Shown: positions 27,247 to 35,457 of the stretch, piece after piece
Numbering within the stretch: the stretch's first letter is position 1
How the letters are laid out: each line of letters begins with the position of its first letter
Origin: Rahnella victoriana
GTDB lineage: Bacteria; Pseudomonadota; Gammaproteobacteria; Enterobacterales; Enterobacteriaceae
Length of the DNA stretch: 64,000 nucleotides
Direction of reading: 5' to 3'
NCBI RefSeq assembly: GCF_004330295.1
Contig: NZ_SJOJ01000006.1
Location: 124,001 to 188,000 of the forward strand
Notes under the pieces: generated by a model
Database searches by the model: none
What the model saw: only the letters and a program-made list of their open reading frames with translations
What the model was told of the DNA's origin: nothing
Translations under genes and position numbers: made by a program

Positions 27247-27960
27247 ATGTCGCTTGATCTTGTTTGGCAATACCTGTTCTCACCGGCGTTCTTTCAGGGC
27301 GCATTAATGACCTTGTTGTTAACGGTGTGCTCGTTGTTCTTCGGCATTATCGCAGGGCTGGTTCTGGCCCTGTTGCAGGAATCCCGCTTCCGGGCGGGTT
27401 CCGTACTGGCGTTCTTTTATCTCTGGTTGTTCCGCGGTACGCCGGTGCTGTTCCAGATTATTTTTGTTTACAACGTACTGCCGACTTTCGGCCTGCGTTT
27501 CTCGGCCTTTACCTGTGCGGTGATGGCGCTTTCATTAAATGAAGGTGCCTATATGGCAGAGATTTTACGTTCCGGTTTACAGGCCGTGCGCAGCGGTCAG
27601 CGAACCGCAGGGATGGCGCTCGGCATGACCCAAAGCCAGATCATGCGCAAGATTGTGTTACCACAGGCGGCGCGGATTGTGCTGCCGCCGATGGGGAATC
27701 AGATGATCAGCATGCTGAAATCCAGTGCGCTGGTGTCAGTGATTGCCGTGCAGGAACTGCTGCTGATCGCCAACCAGACCGCCAGCGCCAGCTTCCGCTA
27801 TTTCGAAGCACTGTGCGCCGCCGGGATTTACTACCTGGTGCTCACTTCCATTTTCATGGTCGGACAGGCGTGGCTGGAACGCTCGCTGGATCCTAAAAAG
27901 CGCAAGAAACCCGCGCTGTCACTGACTGAACGCCTGCTGCGCAGCAGCACGCCAAACTGA
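27247..27960 (+). CDS. Amino-acid-type ABC transporter permease (HisM family)
   Basis: 237 residues with five membrane segments. The coupling EAA-loop region reads SLNEGAYMAEILRSGLQAVRSGQRTAGMALGMTQSQIMRKIVLPQAARIVLPPMGNQMISMLKSSAL, typical of polar amino-acid permeases. A single permease gene is present, so the channel is probably a homodimer. GAGGAAAGTTC lies before the start; ten bases separate its stop from the ATPase gene. Confidence 0.92.
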   Translation: MSLDLVWQYLFSPAFFQGALMTLLLTVCSLFFGIIAGLVLALLQESRFRAGSVLAFFYLWLFRGTPVLFQIIFVYNVLPTFGLRFSAFTCAVMALSLNEGAYMAEILRSGLQAVRSGQRTAGMALGMTQSQIMRKIVLPQAARIVLPPMGNQMISMLKSSALVSVIAVQELLLIANQTASASFRYFEALCAAGIYYLVLTSIFMVGQAWLERSLDPKKRKKPALSLTERLLRSSTPN

Positions 27961-27970
27961 GGAGAAGCCC

Positions 27971-28714
27971 GTGAGTAAATCCAAACCCGTTCTGGAAATC
28001 ATCGGCGTCGATAAACATTTTGGCGCACAACACGTGCTTAAAAACTGTTCCCTGAATGTGGTTCAGGGCGAAACCGTGGTGCTGATCGGCCCGTCCGGCT
28101 CAGGAAAATCCACCCTGCTGCGCTGCATTAATTTGCTGGAACCGATCCAGGGCGGCTCGATTTTCTTCCGCAATCAGGACATCACCCACGCCAGCATGGA
28201 ACCGCATAAATTGCGCCAGGATATCGGCATGGTATTCCAGAACTACGAACTGTTTTCTCATCTGACCGCCGCTGAAAACATCATGCTGGCACCGATGACC
28301 GTGCTGGGCGTCAGCCGGAGCGAAGCCGAAGCGCAGGCGCTGGAACTGCTCGGCAAAGTGCGTATTCCGGATAAAGCCGATGCGTTCCCCGATGAGCTTT
28401 CCGGCGGCCAGCAGCAGCGCGTCGCCATTGCCCGTGCGCTGGCGATGAAACCGAAACTGATGCTGTTTGATGAACCCACTTCGGCACTCGACCCGGAAAT
28501 GATCCGCGAAGTGCTGGATGTGATGGCCGATCTCAGCGCCGAGGGCATGACCAGCATTGTGGTGACGCATGAAATGGGCTTCGCCAAACGCGCCGCCAAC
28601 CAAATCGTCTTTATGGAAAACGGCGAGATTATCGAAAACGCGACCGGCGAAAAATTCTTCGGCGGCGACGTCAGCCTGCGGGCGCAACGTTTCTTAGATC
28701 AAATCTTACATTGA
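27971..28714 (+). CDS. Amino-acid-type ABC transporter ATPase (HisP/GlnQ family)
   Basis: 247 residues from a GTG start preceded by GGAG. Walker A GPSGSGKST (about 38-46), Q-loop MVFQNYELF, signature LSGGQQQRVAIARAL, Walker B LMLFDEPTSALDPEM and switch His in VVTHEM. It energises the permease encoded just upstream. Together with the binding protein this is a complete three-component importer. Confidence 0.93.
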   Translation: MSKSKPVLEIIGVDKHFGAQHVLKNCSLNVVQGETVVLIGPSGSGKSTLLRCINLLEPIQGGSIFFRNQDITHASMEPHKLRQDIGMVFQNYELFSHLTAAENIMLAPMTVLGVSRSEAEAQALELLGKVRIPDKADAFPDELSGGQQQRVAIARALAMKPKLMLFDEPTSALDPEMIREVLDVMADLSAEGMTSIVVTHEMGFAKRAANQIVFMENGEIIENATGEKFFGGDVSLRAQRFLDQILH

Positions 28715-28796
28715 TCATTTTCAGCACCACCAGACACCTATTGCGCCCTCACCAGGGGCCTGACTTTTGCCACAACACTGTTTTCAGGAGACACCG

Positions 28797-29960
28797 ATGA
28801 GCCTTTCATCGCCCGATATCAGCAGAATGAAACGCGATCTGGCTGCACTGGTCGCGATTAACACCGAAAACCCGCCGGGACGCGAACGCGAAGCGGCAGA
28901 ACTGATCAGCGCCATGCTCAGTGAAATCGGTTTCGACATGACGCTCAGCGAGTACGCGCCGGGACGCACCAACGTCATCGGCAGGCTGGAAAACGGCAGC
29001 GGCCCGTGCTTTGCCTTTAACACCCACATCGACGTCGTTCCCGCCGGTGAAGGCTGGCAGCAGGATCCCTTCACCCTGACCGAACACGATGGCAGGTTAT
29101 ATGGTCGCGGCGCCTGCGATGCCAAAGGCCCGCTGATCGCCATGATCGAAGCCATGCGCTGGCTCGCCGCCAACCGGAATGACTGGAGCGGCACGCTGAT
29201 GGCGATTTTCGTTGCCGATGAAGAAGTCGCCAGCGAAGGCGCGAAGTTTTACGTCCGCGAAGCCCCGGCACATATCGATTACGTGGTGATCGGCGAACCG
29301 ACGTCTAACACCACGTATTCGGCACACAAAGGCAGTTTACGTCCGCTGGTTCGCGTTCACGGTGTTACCGCGCATTCCGGTACGCCGGAACTGGGCGAAA
29401 ACGCCATTTTCCGCGCGGCAAAATTGCTCGGGCTGGTGGAAGAAACGCACCAGCACACCGTGCGCTGCCGCTGCCATCCGCTGGTCGGCAATGCCAGCCT
29501 GACAGTGACCCGCATTAACGGCGGCCATGCCGATAACGTGCTGCCGGGTGCCTGCGAATTGCTGCTCGACCGCCGCATGGTGCCGGGCGAAGACGAAAAC
29601 GCCGTCAAACAAGAAATTCAGGATTTACTGCAACTGGCGCACGACAAGTTCGGTGTGCGCAGCGAAATCGTCACTTATAAGCCGACCACCGGCGGCGCGA
29701 CGGAAACCGATTCCGATGACCCGATTGTGGTGGCGGGCGTGGAAGCCTGCGCCGCACAAGGCAATCCGGAACCCGGCCCGTTCGGCTTCCAGGGAGGATG
29801 CGACTTAGTGCATTTCCGCAGTCTCGGTACCAAAGGCATCATCATCGGCCCCGGTTCTCTGGCCGTTGCGCATAAACCCGATGAATTTATCCCCATCGAT
29901 GAATTCGTGGCGGGCAGCAAAATTTACTGCGATGTCGCATTAAAAATGCTGAAACGCTGA
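28797..29960 (+). CDS. M20-family amidohydrolase/deacylase (ArgE/DapE type)
   Basis: 387 residues. Zinc ligands and catalytic residues are in place: FNTHIDVVP (His, catalytic Asp), GRGACDAKGP (bridging Asp), VADEEVASEG (general base Glu and ligand Glu), VIGEPT (ligand), and AHKPDEF near the end (His). The dimerisation domain contains the usual LVRVHGVTAHSGTPELGENA. Relatives remove acyl groups from N-acyl amino acids or cleave dipeptides. ATG 28797 with CAGGAG upstream is used. It opens the enzymatic half of the cluster, 82 bases after the ATPase gene. Confidence 0.88.
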   Translation: MSLSSPDISRMKRDLAALVAINTENPPGREREAAELISAMLSEIGFDMTLSEYAPGRTNVIGRLENGSGPCFAFNTHIDVVPAGEGWQQDPFTLTEHDGRLYGRGACDAKGPLIAMIEAMRWLAANRNDWSGTLMAIFVADEEVASEGAKFYVREAPAHIDYVVIGEPTSNTTYSAHKGSLRPLVRVHGVTAHSGTPELGENAIFRAAKLLGLVEETHQHTVRCRCHPLVGNASLTVTRINGGHADNVLPGACELLLDRRMVPGEDENAVKQEIQDLLQLAHDKFGVRSEIVTYKPTTGGATETDSDDPIVVAGVEACAAQGNPEPGPFGFQGGCDLVHFRSLGTKGIIIGPGSLAVAHKPDEFIPIDEFVAGSKIYCDVALKMLKR

Positions 29961-29970
29961 GGGGAAGCCG

Positions 29971-31068
29971 GTGAAAGCTACGTTATATCGCGCCGATTTG
30001 CGTTATCCGCATCTGCAACTTTACACCGCCTCTTCCGGCAGTGTGCCGGGGCTGGACACCTTGTATCTGTTGCTTGAAGACAAAAACGTCAACGGACTGG
30101 GCGAAGTGCGTATCAACATCGCTTATCTCAATGGCTACCCCGCCGAACGGGTATTGAGTGACGTGATCCGGGCGCTGCATCAGTTGGATCTCAGCCAGCC
30201 TGCCAGCACGCTGCTGCTCAATCTGCCGCACCTGCTGGCGGATTTTCTGGCACCGACGCGGATGCTGCTGGATATCGCGCTGCATGATCTCATCGCCCGT
30301 CAGGAAGGCATCAGCGTGGCGCAACTGGCCGGGGCGGAAAACAGCGAAACGGTCAGCTATCACACCAACCAGACGCTGTTCTGGACGCCGATGGATCAGA
30401 TGCTGCAACAGGCCACCGCCTACGTGGAACGCGGGTTTACCCAGCTCAAACTGCGCGTCGGCGTGGCCTCATTTGCCGAAGACGAAGCGCGTCTCAGTGC
30501 CCTGCGCCGCCGGTTCGGTCATGAGATCAGTTTGTCTGCTGACGCTAACGGCCAGTGGCAGCCGGAAGACGCCCGCCGCCATTTACCGGCGCTGGCGAAA
30601 TTCGACATGCGTTATCTCGAACAGCCGGTGTCCGATGCCAATGCGCACTATTATCCGGCGCTTGCCGATGCCAGCCCGGTGCCGCTGATGCTGGATGAAA
30701 GCATGAGCAGCGAGGCGGATTTAGACCGTATTTTGCAGCTTAACGGCAAGATCATGGCCCATCTCAAACTGGTCAAAATGGGCGGCATTGCGCCGACGAT
30801 TGACGCCGCCCGACGACTCAACGCTGCCGGTGTGCCTTTTATGATCGGTCAGATGAACGAAGGCGGTGCCGCAACCGCCGCTGCGCTGCACGTCGCCCGT
30901 GCCTGCCAGCCCGCATATGCAGAACTTTACGGTGCCGACGGGCTGGGCAACGACCCGGTTCACGGCCTTACCTATCATCAGGGGTTACTCAGCAGCCAGC
31001 CGGGCGCGGGGCTCGGCATCCGCTTTACCCCTTCCCAGGCAGAATTTATTCAGGAGTTTGAACAATGA
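29971..31068 (+). CDS. Enolase-superfamily enzyme (mandelate racemase/muconate lactonizing type)
   Basis: 365 residues from GTG 29971 (GGGGAAGCCG upstream). An N-terminal capping domain (about 1-125) and a (beta/alpha)7-beta barrel follow. Metal ligands appear to be Asp191 (SADANG), Glu217 (YLEQPV) and Asp242 (MLDES); Lys266 in HLKLVKMGG is the usual general acid/base on the opposite side. The other catalytic pair, normally KxK, reads Lys160-Leu-Arg162 here. The family abstracts the alpha proton of a carboxylate for racemisation, cycloisomerisation or dehydration; the Arg makes the reaction uncertain. It overlaps the next gene by four bases. Confidence 0.85.
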   Translation: MKATLYRADLRYPHLQLYTASSGSVPGLDTLYLLLEDKNVNGLGEVRINIAYLNGYPAERVLSDVIRALHQLDLSQPASTLLLNLPHLLADFLAPTRMLLDIALHDLIARQEGISVAQLAGAENSETVSYHTNQTLFWTPMDQMLQQATAYVERGFTQLKLRVGVASFAEDEARLSALRRRFGHEISLSADANGQWQPEDARRHLPALAKFDMRYLEQPVSDANAHYYPALADASPVPLMLDESMSSEADLDRILQLNGKIMAHLKLVKMGGIAPTIDAARRLNAAGVPFMIGQMNEGGAATAAALHVARACQPAYAELYGADGLGNDPVHGLTYHQGLLSSQPGAGLGIRFTPSQAEFIQEFEQ

Positions 31069-32249
31069 CAGCAACATCATTGCCCGATCTGGGCCGCGTC
31101 GTACCCGGCGCAGAATCCGCATTTCGTGAAGCCGAATACCAGCAGCGCATGGTCAAGGCGCGCCAGTTACTGGTGAACGCCGGTCTGGACGTGATGGTGA
31201 TCACCGGCCCGGAAAACATCTTTTATCTGACCGGCCAGCAAACCCCCGGCTATTACACCTTCCAGACGCTGGTGTTGCCGGTGGAAGGCGACCCGGTTTT
31301 TGTTATCCGTCAGCTGGAATATTTTAACTTCATCTCCAACACCTTTATCCGCGACGCCGCTATTTATACCGACGGCGATAATCCGGTGAATTTCCTGCTT
31401 GATGTCCTCAAAGCGCGCGGCTGGATGAAAAGCCGGATTGGTATCGACAAGCGCGGCTGGTTCCTGCCGATTGCCGTGTATGAAGCGTTGCAGGCTGAAA
31501 TCGGCACTATCCACGATGCGGCCGGGGTGATCGAACAACTGCGCGCCGTGAAATCGGACGCGGAACTGGAAAAAATGGCGCACGCCGCCCGTTACGTCGA
31601 TGCGGGGATGCTGGCAGGCCGCGCGGCGATTGCCGCAGGCGCCACGGAAAACGATCTGGTCTCCGCCATGATGGGCGCGGCCATTGCCGCCGGTTCGGAA
31701 TACATGGGCATGGAACCTCTGGTCTCCAGCGGCCCGCGCACCGGCGTACCGCATGGCACATGGCGTCGCCGTAAAATTCTGGACGGCGACCCGATTTTCC
31801 TCGAAATGGCCGCCACGCACGACCGTTATCACGCCGCCCTGATGCGTTCGGCGTGGCTCGGCAAACCGCCCGCCATTGCGCTGGAAATGGAAAAAGTCTG
31901 TCAGGAAGCCTTGCAGGCTGCGCTCGATGCCATCCGGCCGGGGGCAACCTGTGAAGCGCCACATCTGGCGTGTCAGGCCGTCATCGACCGCGCAGGCTAC
32001 ACCGATAACTTCAAAAAACGCACCGGCTATTCGATTGGCGTGTCGTTCGCACCGGACTGGGGCGAAGGCGCGATCCTCAGCCTTTACAGCGGCATTACCA
32101 CCGAACTGCAACCGGGAATGACCTTCCATATCCCGCCTGCGCTGCGCATTTACGGTGAATTCACCGTCGGCGTCAGCGAAACCATCGTGGTCACCGAAAG
32201 CGGCTATCGCGCCCTCGGCACGGTGGATCGTCCGCTGACCTTACTTTGA
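31065..32249 (+). CDS. M24-fold hydrolase without metal ligands (creatinase/ectoine-hydrolase-like)
   Basis: 394 residues with the creatinase N-terminal domain (about 25-155) and the pita-bread M24 domain. In metal-dependent aminopeptidases P five residues bind the metals; here the matching positions read Glu247, Leu259, Tyr322, Pro357 and Glu372, so a metal site is not formed. The catalytic His in GVPHGTW (His230) is kept. RTGYSIGVSFAPDWGEG (319-335) is the pattern I recall from ectoine hydrolase DoeA. So it probably opens a C-N bond in a cyclic or amidino compound rather than cutting X-Pro peptides. The neighbouring genes are not those of the ectoine pathway. Confidence 0.8.
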   Translation: MTATSLPDLGRVVPGAESAFREAEYQQRMVKARQLLVNAGLDVMVITGPENIFYLTGQQTPGYYTFQTLVLPVEGDPVFVIRQLEYFNFISNTFIRDAAIYTDGDNPVNFLLDVLKARGWMKSRIGIDKRGWFLPIAVYEALQAEIGTIHDAAGVIEQLRAVKSDAELEKMAHAARYVDAGMLAGRAAIAAGATENDLVSAMMGAAIAAGSEYMGMEPLVSSGPRTGVPHGTWRRRKILDGDPIFLEMAATHDRYHAALMRSAWLGKPPAIALEMEKVCQEALQAALDAIRPGATCEAPHLACQAVIDRAGYTDNFKKRTGYSIGVSFAPDWGEGAILSLYSGITTELQPGMTFHIPPALRIYGEFTVGVSETIVVTESGYRALGTVDRPLTLL

Positions 32250-32283
32250 TTTTGCCTTTAACAAGATGATGGGAACCGAATAA

Positions 32284-33204
32284 ATGAAAGACATCAGTGA
32301 AAGTCAGGCACGCCTGAAGGGGATTTTTAACATTACCGTGACGCCTTTTACGGCAGGTGGCGAGTTTGATTTTGCCGGGTTATCACGCAACATCGAGCGG
32401 GTGATCGGCCTCGGTTATGACGGCATTTTGATTGGCGGCACCTACGGTGAATTCCCGGCGATGACCGCAGACGAACGCGCCACACTGTTCCGTCATGTGA
32501 TGGAAGTGGTCGGCGACCGTGTGCCGGTGATGCTGTGCAGCGCCGGATCCGACGCCCGTGTGGTACGTGATTTAACCCAACTGGCGGGCGATCTGGGCGG
32601 CCTGCCAATGGTTACGCCTCCGTTCGTGTCTGAAGTGACCGATGCGCAAATCATCAGCTTCTTCAAACAGATGGCACCGTTATCGCGCACCGGCATTCTG
32701 GTGTATAACGCGCCGGGTATCGGCATAACGCTGCCGCCGGTGGTGCTGGAACAACTGGCCGATATCGAAGGCGTGGTCGGCATCAAACAGGGTGATCTGA
32801 ACCCGACCGCTATCGACCAGATTGCTAACCGTCTGGGCGGACGTCTGCGTCTGTTCTGCGCTTCCGATCTGGCATTTTTAGGGCCGATGATGTGTGGTTT
32901 TGACGGCATCAGCACCACCAACAGCGGCGCGCTGCCGGAGATCATTCTGGCGACCTACCGCGCACTGGAGAACGGCGATGCCAATACGGCCCGCGAACTG
33001 CACCGTCTCTGGTATCCGTACCGTGCCCTTGCCCGCCGTTTCGGCCAGCCGCAACTGGTGAAAGCAGCGATGAATCTGCGCGGGTTTGACGGTCATCATG
33101 TACGCGCACCGCTGATTGACCTGGAACCGGACGTTATCGGTCTGGTGGAACAGGAGCTTCGCCGTCTGGCCGCCGATCCACGTTCCGGCGTCACCCTGAA
33201 GTAA
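32284..33204 (+). CDS. Dihydrodipicolinate synthase/N-acetylneuraminate lyase family enzyme
   Basis: 306 residues, class I aldolase of the DapA/NanA superfamily. GIFNITVTPFT start, GGTYGEFPAMTADER (where DapA has GTTGE), Tyr in ILVYNAPG and Schiff-base Lys in VVGIKQGD. These enzymes add or release a 2-oxo acid. The T-G-E variant and the catabolic context suggest a lyase or dehydratase on a product of the upstream enzymes rather than lysine synthesis. Last gene of the run; a terminator follows. Confidence 0.87.
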   Translation: MKDISESQARLKGIFNITVTPFTAGGEFDFAGLSRNIERVIGLGYDGILIGGTYGEFPAMTADERATLFRHVMEVVGDRVPVMLCSAGSDARVVRDLTQLAGDLGGLPMVTPPFVSEVTDAQIISFFKQMAPLSRTGILVYNAPGIGITLPPVVLEQLADIEGVVGIKQGDLNPTAIDQIANRLGGRLRLFCASDLAFLGPMMCGFDGISTTNSGALPEIILATYRALENGDANTARELHRLWYPYRALARRFGQPQLVKAAMNLRGFDGHHVRAPLIDLEPDVIGLVEQELRRLAADPRSGVTLK

Positions 33205-33221
33205 TCCACATTTTTGCGGCA

Positions 33222-33250
33222 ATCCCCGTCTGAGCAGGCGGGGATTTTCT
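33222..33250 (+). terminator. Rho-independent terminator after the DapA-family gene
   Basis: ATCCCCG / CGGGGAT stem followed by TTTTCTTTT. Bases 33251-33413 then carry the AT-rich vapBC promoter region (TATATACC and TATATTTT boxes). Confidence 0.75.
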
Positions 33251-33413
33251 TTTGTTGCATCCCCTTTTTCGAGACATCACGCAAAACGGATAATGCTTTT
33301 TTTTCTGTTCTTGCCATCCCATCACCACGTATATACCTTTGCACTATATTTTTCAGGCGAGTAGTATTTGAGCAGAAGTTTTGGCTTACATAACACCACT
33401 GAGGAGTATCGAC

Positions 33414-33647
33414 ATGCCTAAAGGCACCGTCTTTTTAAACAACAGAACGCAGAGCGTACGTATTCCGGCAGAATGCCGTTTTCCTGATGAGGTAAAAATC
33501 GTGACGATAAGAAAAGTAGGGAATTCACTGGTATTAACCCCCGCCGATAACAGCTGGGATAATTTTTTCGGCAGTGAACTGCGCGTCACTGACGACTTTA
33601 TGGCAGATCGCGCATCACAAGATCAGTCTGACAGGGACACGTTTTAA
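33414..33647 (+). CDS. vapB: VapB-type antitoxin
   Basis: 77 residues, AbrB/SpoVT swapped-hairpin DNA-binding domain: GTVFLNNRTQSVRIPAECRFPDEVKIVTIRKVGNSLVLTP, followed by an acidic C-terminal tail that should neutralise the toxin. GAGGAG lies seven bases before ATG 33414. As in other vapBC pairs it should bind its own promoter, alone or with VapC. Its stop codon overlaps the toxin start by one base. Confidence 0.9.
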   Translation: MPKGTVFLNNRTQSVRIPAECRFPDEVKIVTIRKVGNSLVLTPADNSWDNFFGSELRVTDDFMADRASQDQSDRDTF

Positions 33648-34066
33648 TGCTGACCTATCTGCTGGACACCAATATTGTTATTTACATACTGAAACGCAGG
33701 CCGATGAGTGTGCTGGCAAAATTCAACCAGCACACGGATCAGCTGGCCATCTCGATGATCACCTACGCGGAATTGCTGCATGGCATTGCGAAAAGTGCCA
33801 GCCCTGTCAAAAACAAGCTGGCGGTCGAGGAGTTCGTCTCCCATCTGCGTATCATCGATTATGACCAGAAAGCGGCCGCGCATTACGGACACATCCGTGC
33901 CTGTCTCGAAAAGTGCGGCAACCTGATTGGCGTAAACGACATGCATATCGCCGCACAGGCGCGAAGTGCAGGCATGGTCATGGTGACCAACAACCTGCAC
34001 GAGTTCGCCCGCGTGGACGGGCTGCTGACAGAAAACTGGGTCGGTCCGATCTTAACGGCGCTGTAA
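33647..34066 (+). CDS. vapC: VapC-type PIN-domain ribonuclease toxin
   Basis: 139 residues. The PIN acid cluster is visible: Asp7 (YLLDTNI), Glu42 (TYAELLHG) and Asp98 (GVNDMHIAA), with TNN at 114-116. Enterobacterial VapC proteins cut initiator tRNA or other RNAs when freed from VapB. The frame is intact, so the pair looks active. Its last 15 bases overlap the convergent amidotransferase gene. Confidence 0.92.
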   Translation: MLTYLLDTNIVIYILKRRPMSVLAKFNQHTDQLAISMITYAELLHGIAKSASPVKNKLAVEEFVSHLRIIDYDQKAAAHYGHIRACLEKCGNLIGVNDMHIAAQARSAGMVMVTNNLHEFARVDGLLTENWVGPILTAL

Positions 34067-35254
34067 GCCCGCCGTCTCTAAAAATGCCATCAGCAACGGA
34101 TGGGGTTTTACATGCAATGACGACAGCTCAGGATGCCCCTGCACACCGAGATAAAACGGATGCCGGGTGTATTCGATACCGTCCGCAATCTTGCCGGTGA
34201 TGTCTGTTCCGCTGATCTGCACGCCATACTCTTCCAGCGCAGGTTTCAGCCCGGGGTCAAGGTGAAAGCGGTGGTTATAACGCACGGGATATTCACCGCC
34301 AAGAATGTCATGCAGCCTGCTGCCTGCCCGTGAATACATCAGGTGATTGCCCAGACGATGCACCGGAAAGGTCGGCGTATCGGCCAGCGGAATAAAGGTT
34401 TTGATCTCCGCATCCGGGTCGGCTTCCGTCAGGTTAGCTTTTTCGGAACCCAGCATTTTTTGCACGAGAGCGGTGGTCATGGTTTGCATTCCCAGACACA
34501 GACCGAGAACGGGAATATTACGGTTCAGGGCGTAATGCGCTGCACAGATTTGTCCGGCAACGTTACACATCGCCGCCCCGCCCGGCAGCAAAATGCCATC
34601 CACGTTTTCCATCACTTCATGCAGATGTTCTTCCAGCGCCAGCGGCGCGGCATAGACGATATCCAGCGACAGCGAGAGTGCGTCTGCCGCATCACCCAGC
34701 GCCGCCAGCGTGGCGGGATACACACTGCATTGATCTGACTGCGCGCCCACCAGAGCAATACGCAGCGAAGTGCCGGTTTGCGGCGGAGTATTATGATTTA
34801 TCCAGCGCCCGTAGCGGTCACGCCACCAGCATCCGGCCGTTTCATCAATCTGACCATGACGGCTGAACGCATAGCCCTGATTGGAACGCTCCACGTTGAT
34901 CAATTCGTAATCAAACGCATTTTCGCGTACCTGCCGCGCAATGTGCGTGAACTGAATGATCTGCATCGGACCAAGCGGGATCACCACATCCTGCGTACCA
35001 AAGGTATCCAGTAACTCGTCCAGCTCCATCACCCTGCCCGCACTTTGGGGATTCAGGCGTTCCGTCCACAACAGTCCGCTGGTCATCAGTTGCCCTTCTC
35101 CGATGACGTGCTGACAGGCATCCGGATAACGTGCAATGTCCCAGCTCACCGGCAGGTGCGCCAGAGGTAAATGTTTTTGTGCCGCCAGTATTGCTGCCAT
35201 CGCGCCATACAGCGACGGTTCCGGTGTGTCGTGCGCAACAAAAATAAAAGCCAT
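34052..35254 (-). CDS. Glutamine amidotransferase related to the CTP synthase glutaminase domain, no synthetase domain
   Basis: 400 residues. The C-terminal half (about 164-395) is a class I glutaminase most like that of PyrG: ILLPGG, nucleophile Cys253 in LGLCLGMQTM, YNHRFHLDP (PyrG-like RHRY), and His374/Glu376 in GVQGHPELSS. The first 160 residues (FIFVAHDTPEPSLYGAMAAILAAQKHLPLAHLPVSWD...) are not the ATP/UTP-binding synthetase of PyrG and match nothing I know. Glutamine-derived ammonia is presumably used by another protein. The gene is convergent with vapC and divergent from the aminotransferase at 35458. Function unknown. Confidence 0.75.
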   Translation of the reverse strand: MAFIFVAHDTPEPSLYGAMAAILAAQKHLPLAHLPVSWDIARYPDACQHVIGEGQLMTSGLLWTERLNPQSAGRVMELDELLDTFGTQDVVIPLGPMQIIQFTHIARQVRENAFDYELINVERSNQGYAFSRHGQIDETAGCWWRDRYGRWINHNTPPQTGTSLRIALVGAQSDQCSVYPATLAALGDAADALSLSLDIVYAAPLALEEHLHEVMENVDGILLPGGAAMCNVAGQICAAHYALNRNIPVLGLCLGMQTMTTALVQKMLGSEKANLTEADPDAEIKTFIPLADTPTFPVHRLGNHLMYSRAGSRLHDILGGEYPVRYNHRFHLDPGLKPALEEYGVQISGTDITGKIADGIEYTRHPFYLGVQGHPELSSLHVKPHPLLMAFLETAGLQRR

Positions 35255-35457
35255 AAGACAACCTTGAAATATAAAAGGAAAGTTCAGGCAAGCCGCTGAC
35301 AGCAGGTCAGTAAAACGGGCTACCCGGCCATTTCCGCCGGTAAAATCCTGCTCAGCACGAAGAAATTATGAGCAAAGCAAAAAGAAGAATGGTAAGTTTA
35401 AATTGGTTTTAATGATTCACATAATACAATTTTGTTATTGTTCAAACAGGGGAAACA

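Noticed and set aside
31167..32129. 320-codon frame antisense to the M24 gene
   Set aside because: Long but a shadow; the sense strand encodes a clear M24-fold protein with matched overlaps to both neighbours.
31065..33204. Ectoine degradation operon
   Set aside because: The M24 enzyme recalls DoeA, but doeB, doeC/D and ectoine uptake genes are absent and the M20, enolase-family and DapA-type genes do not fit that pathway.
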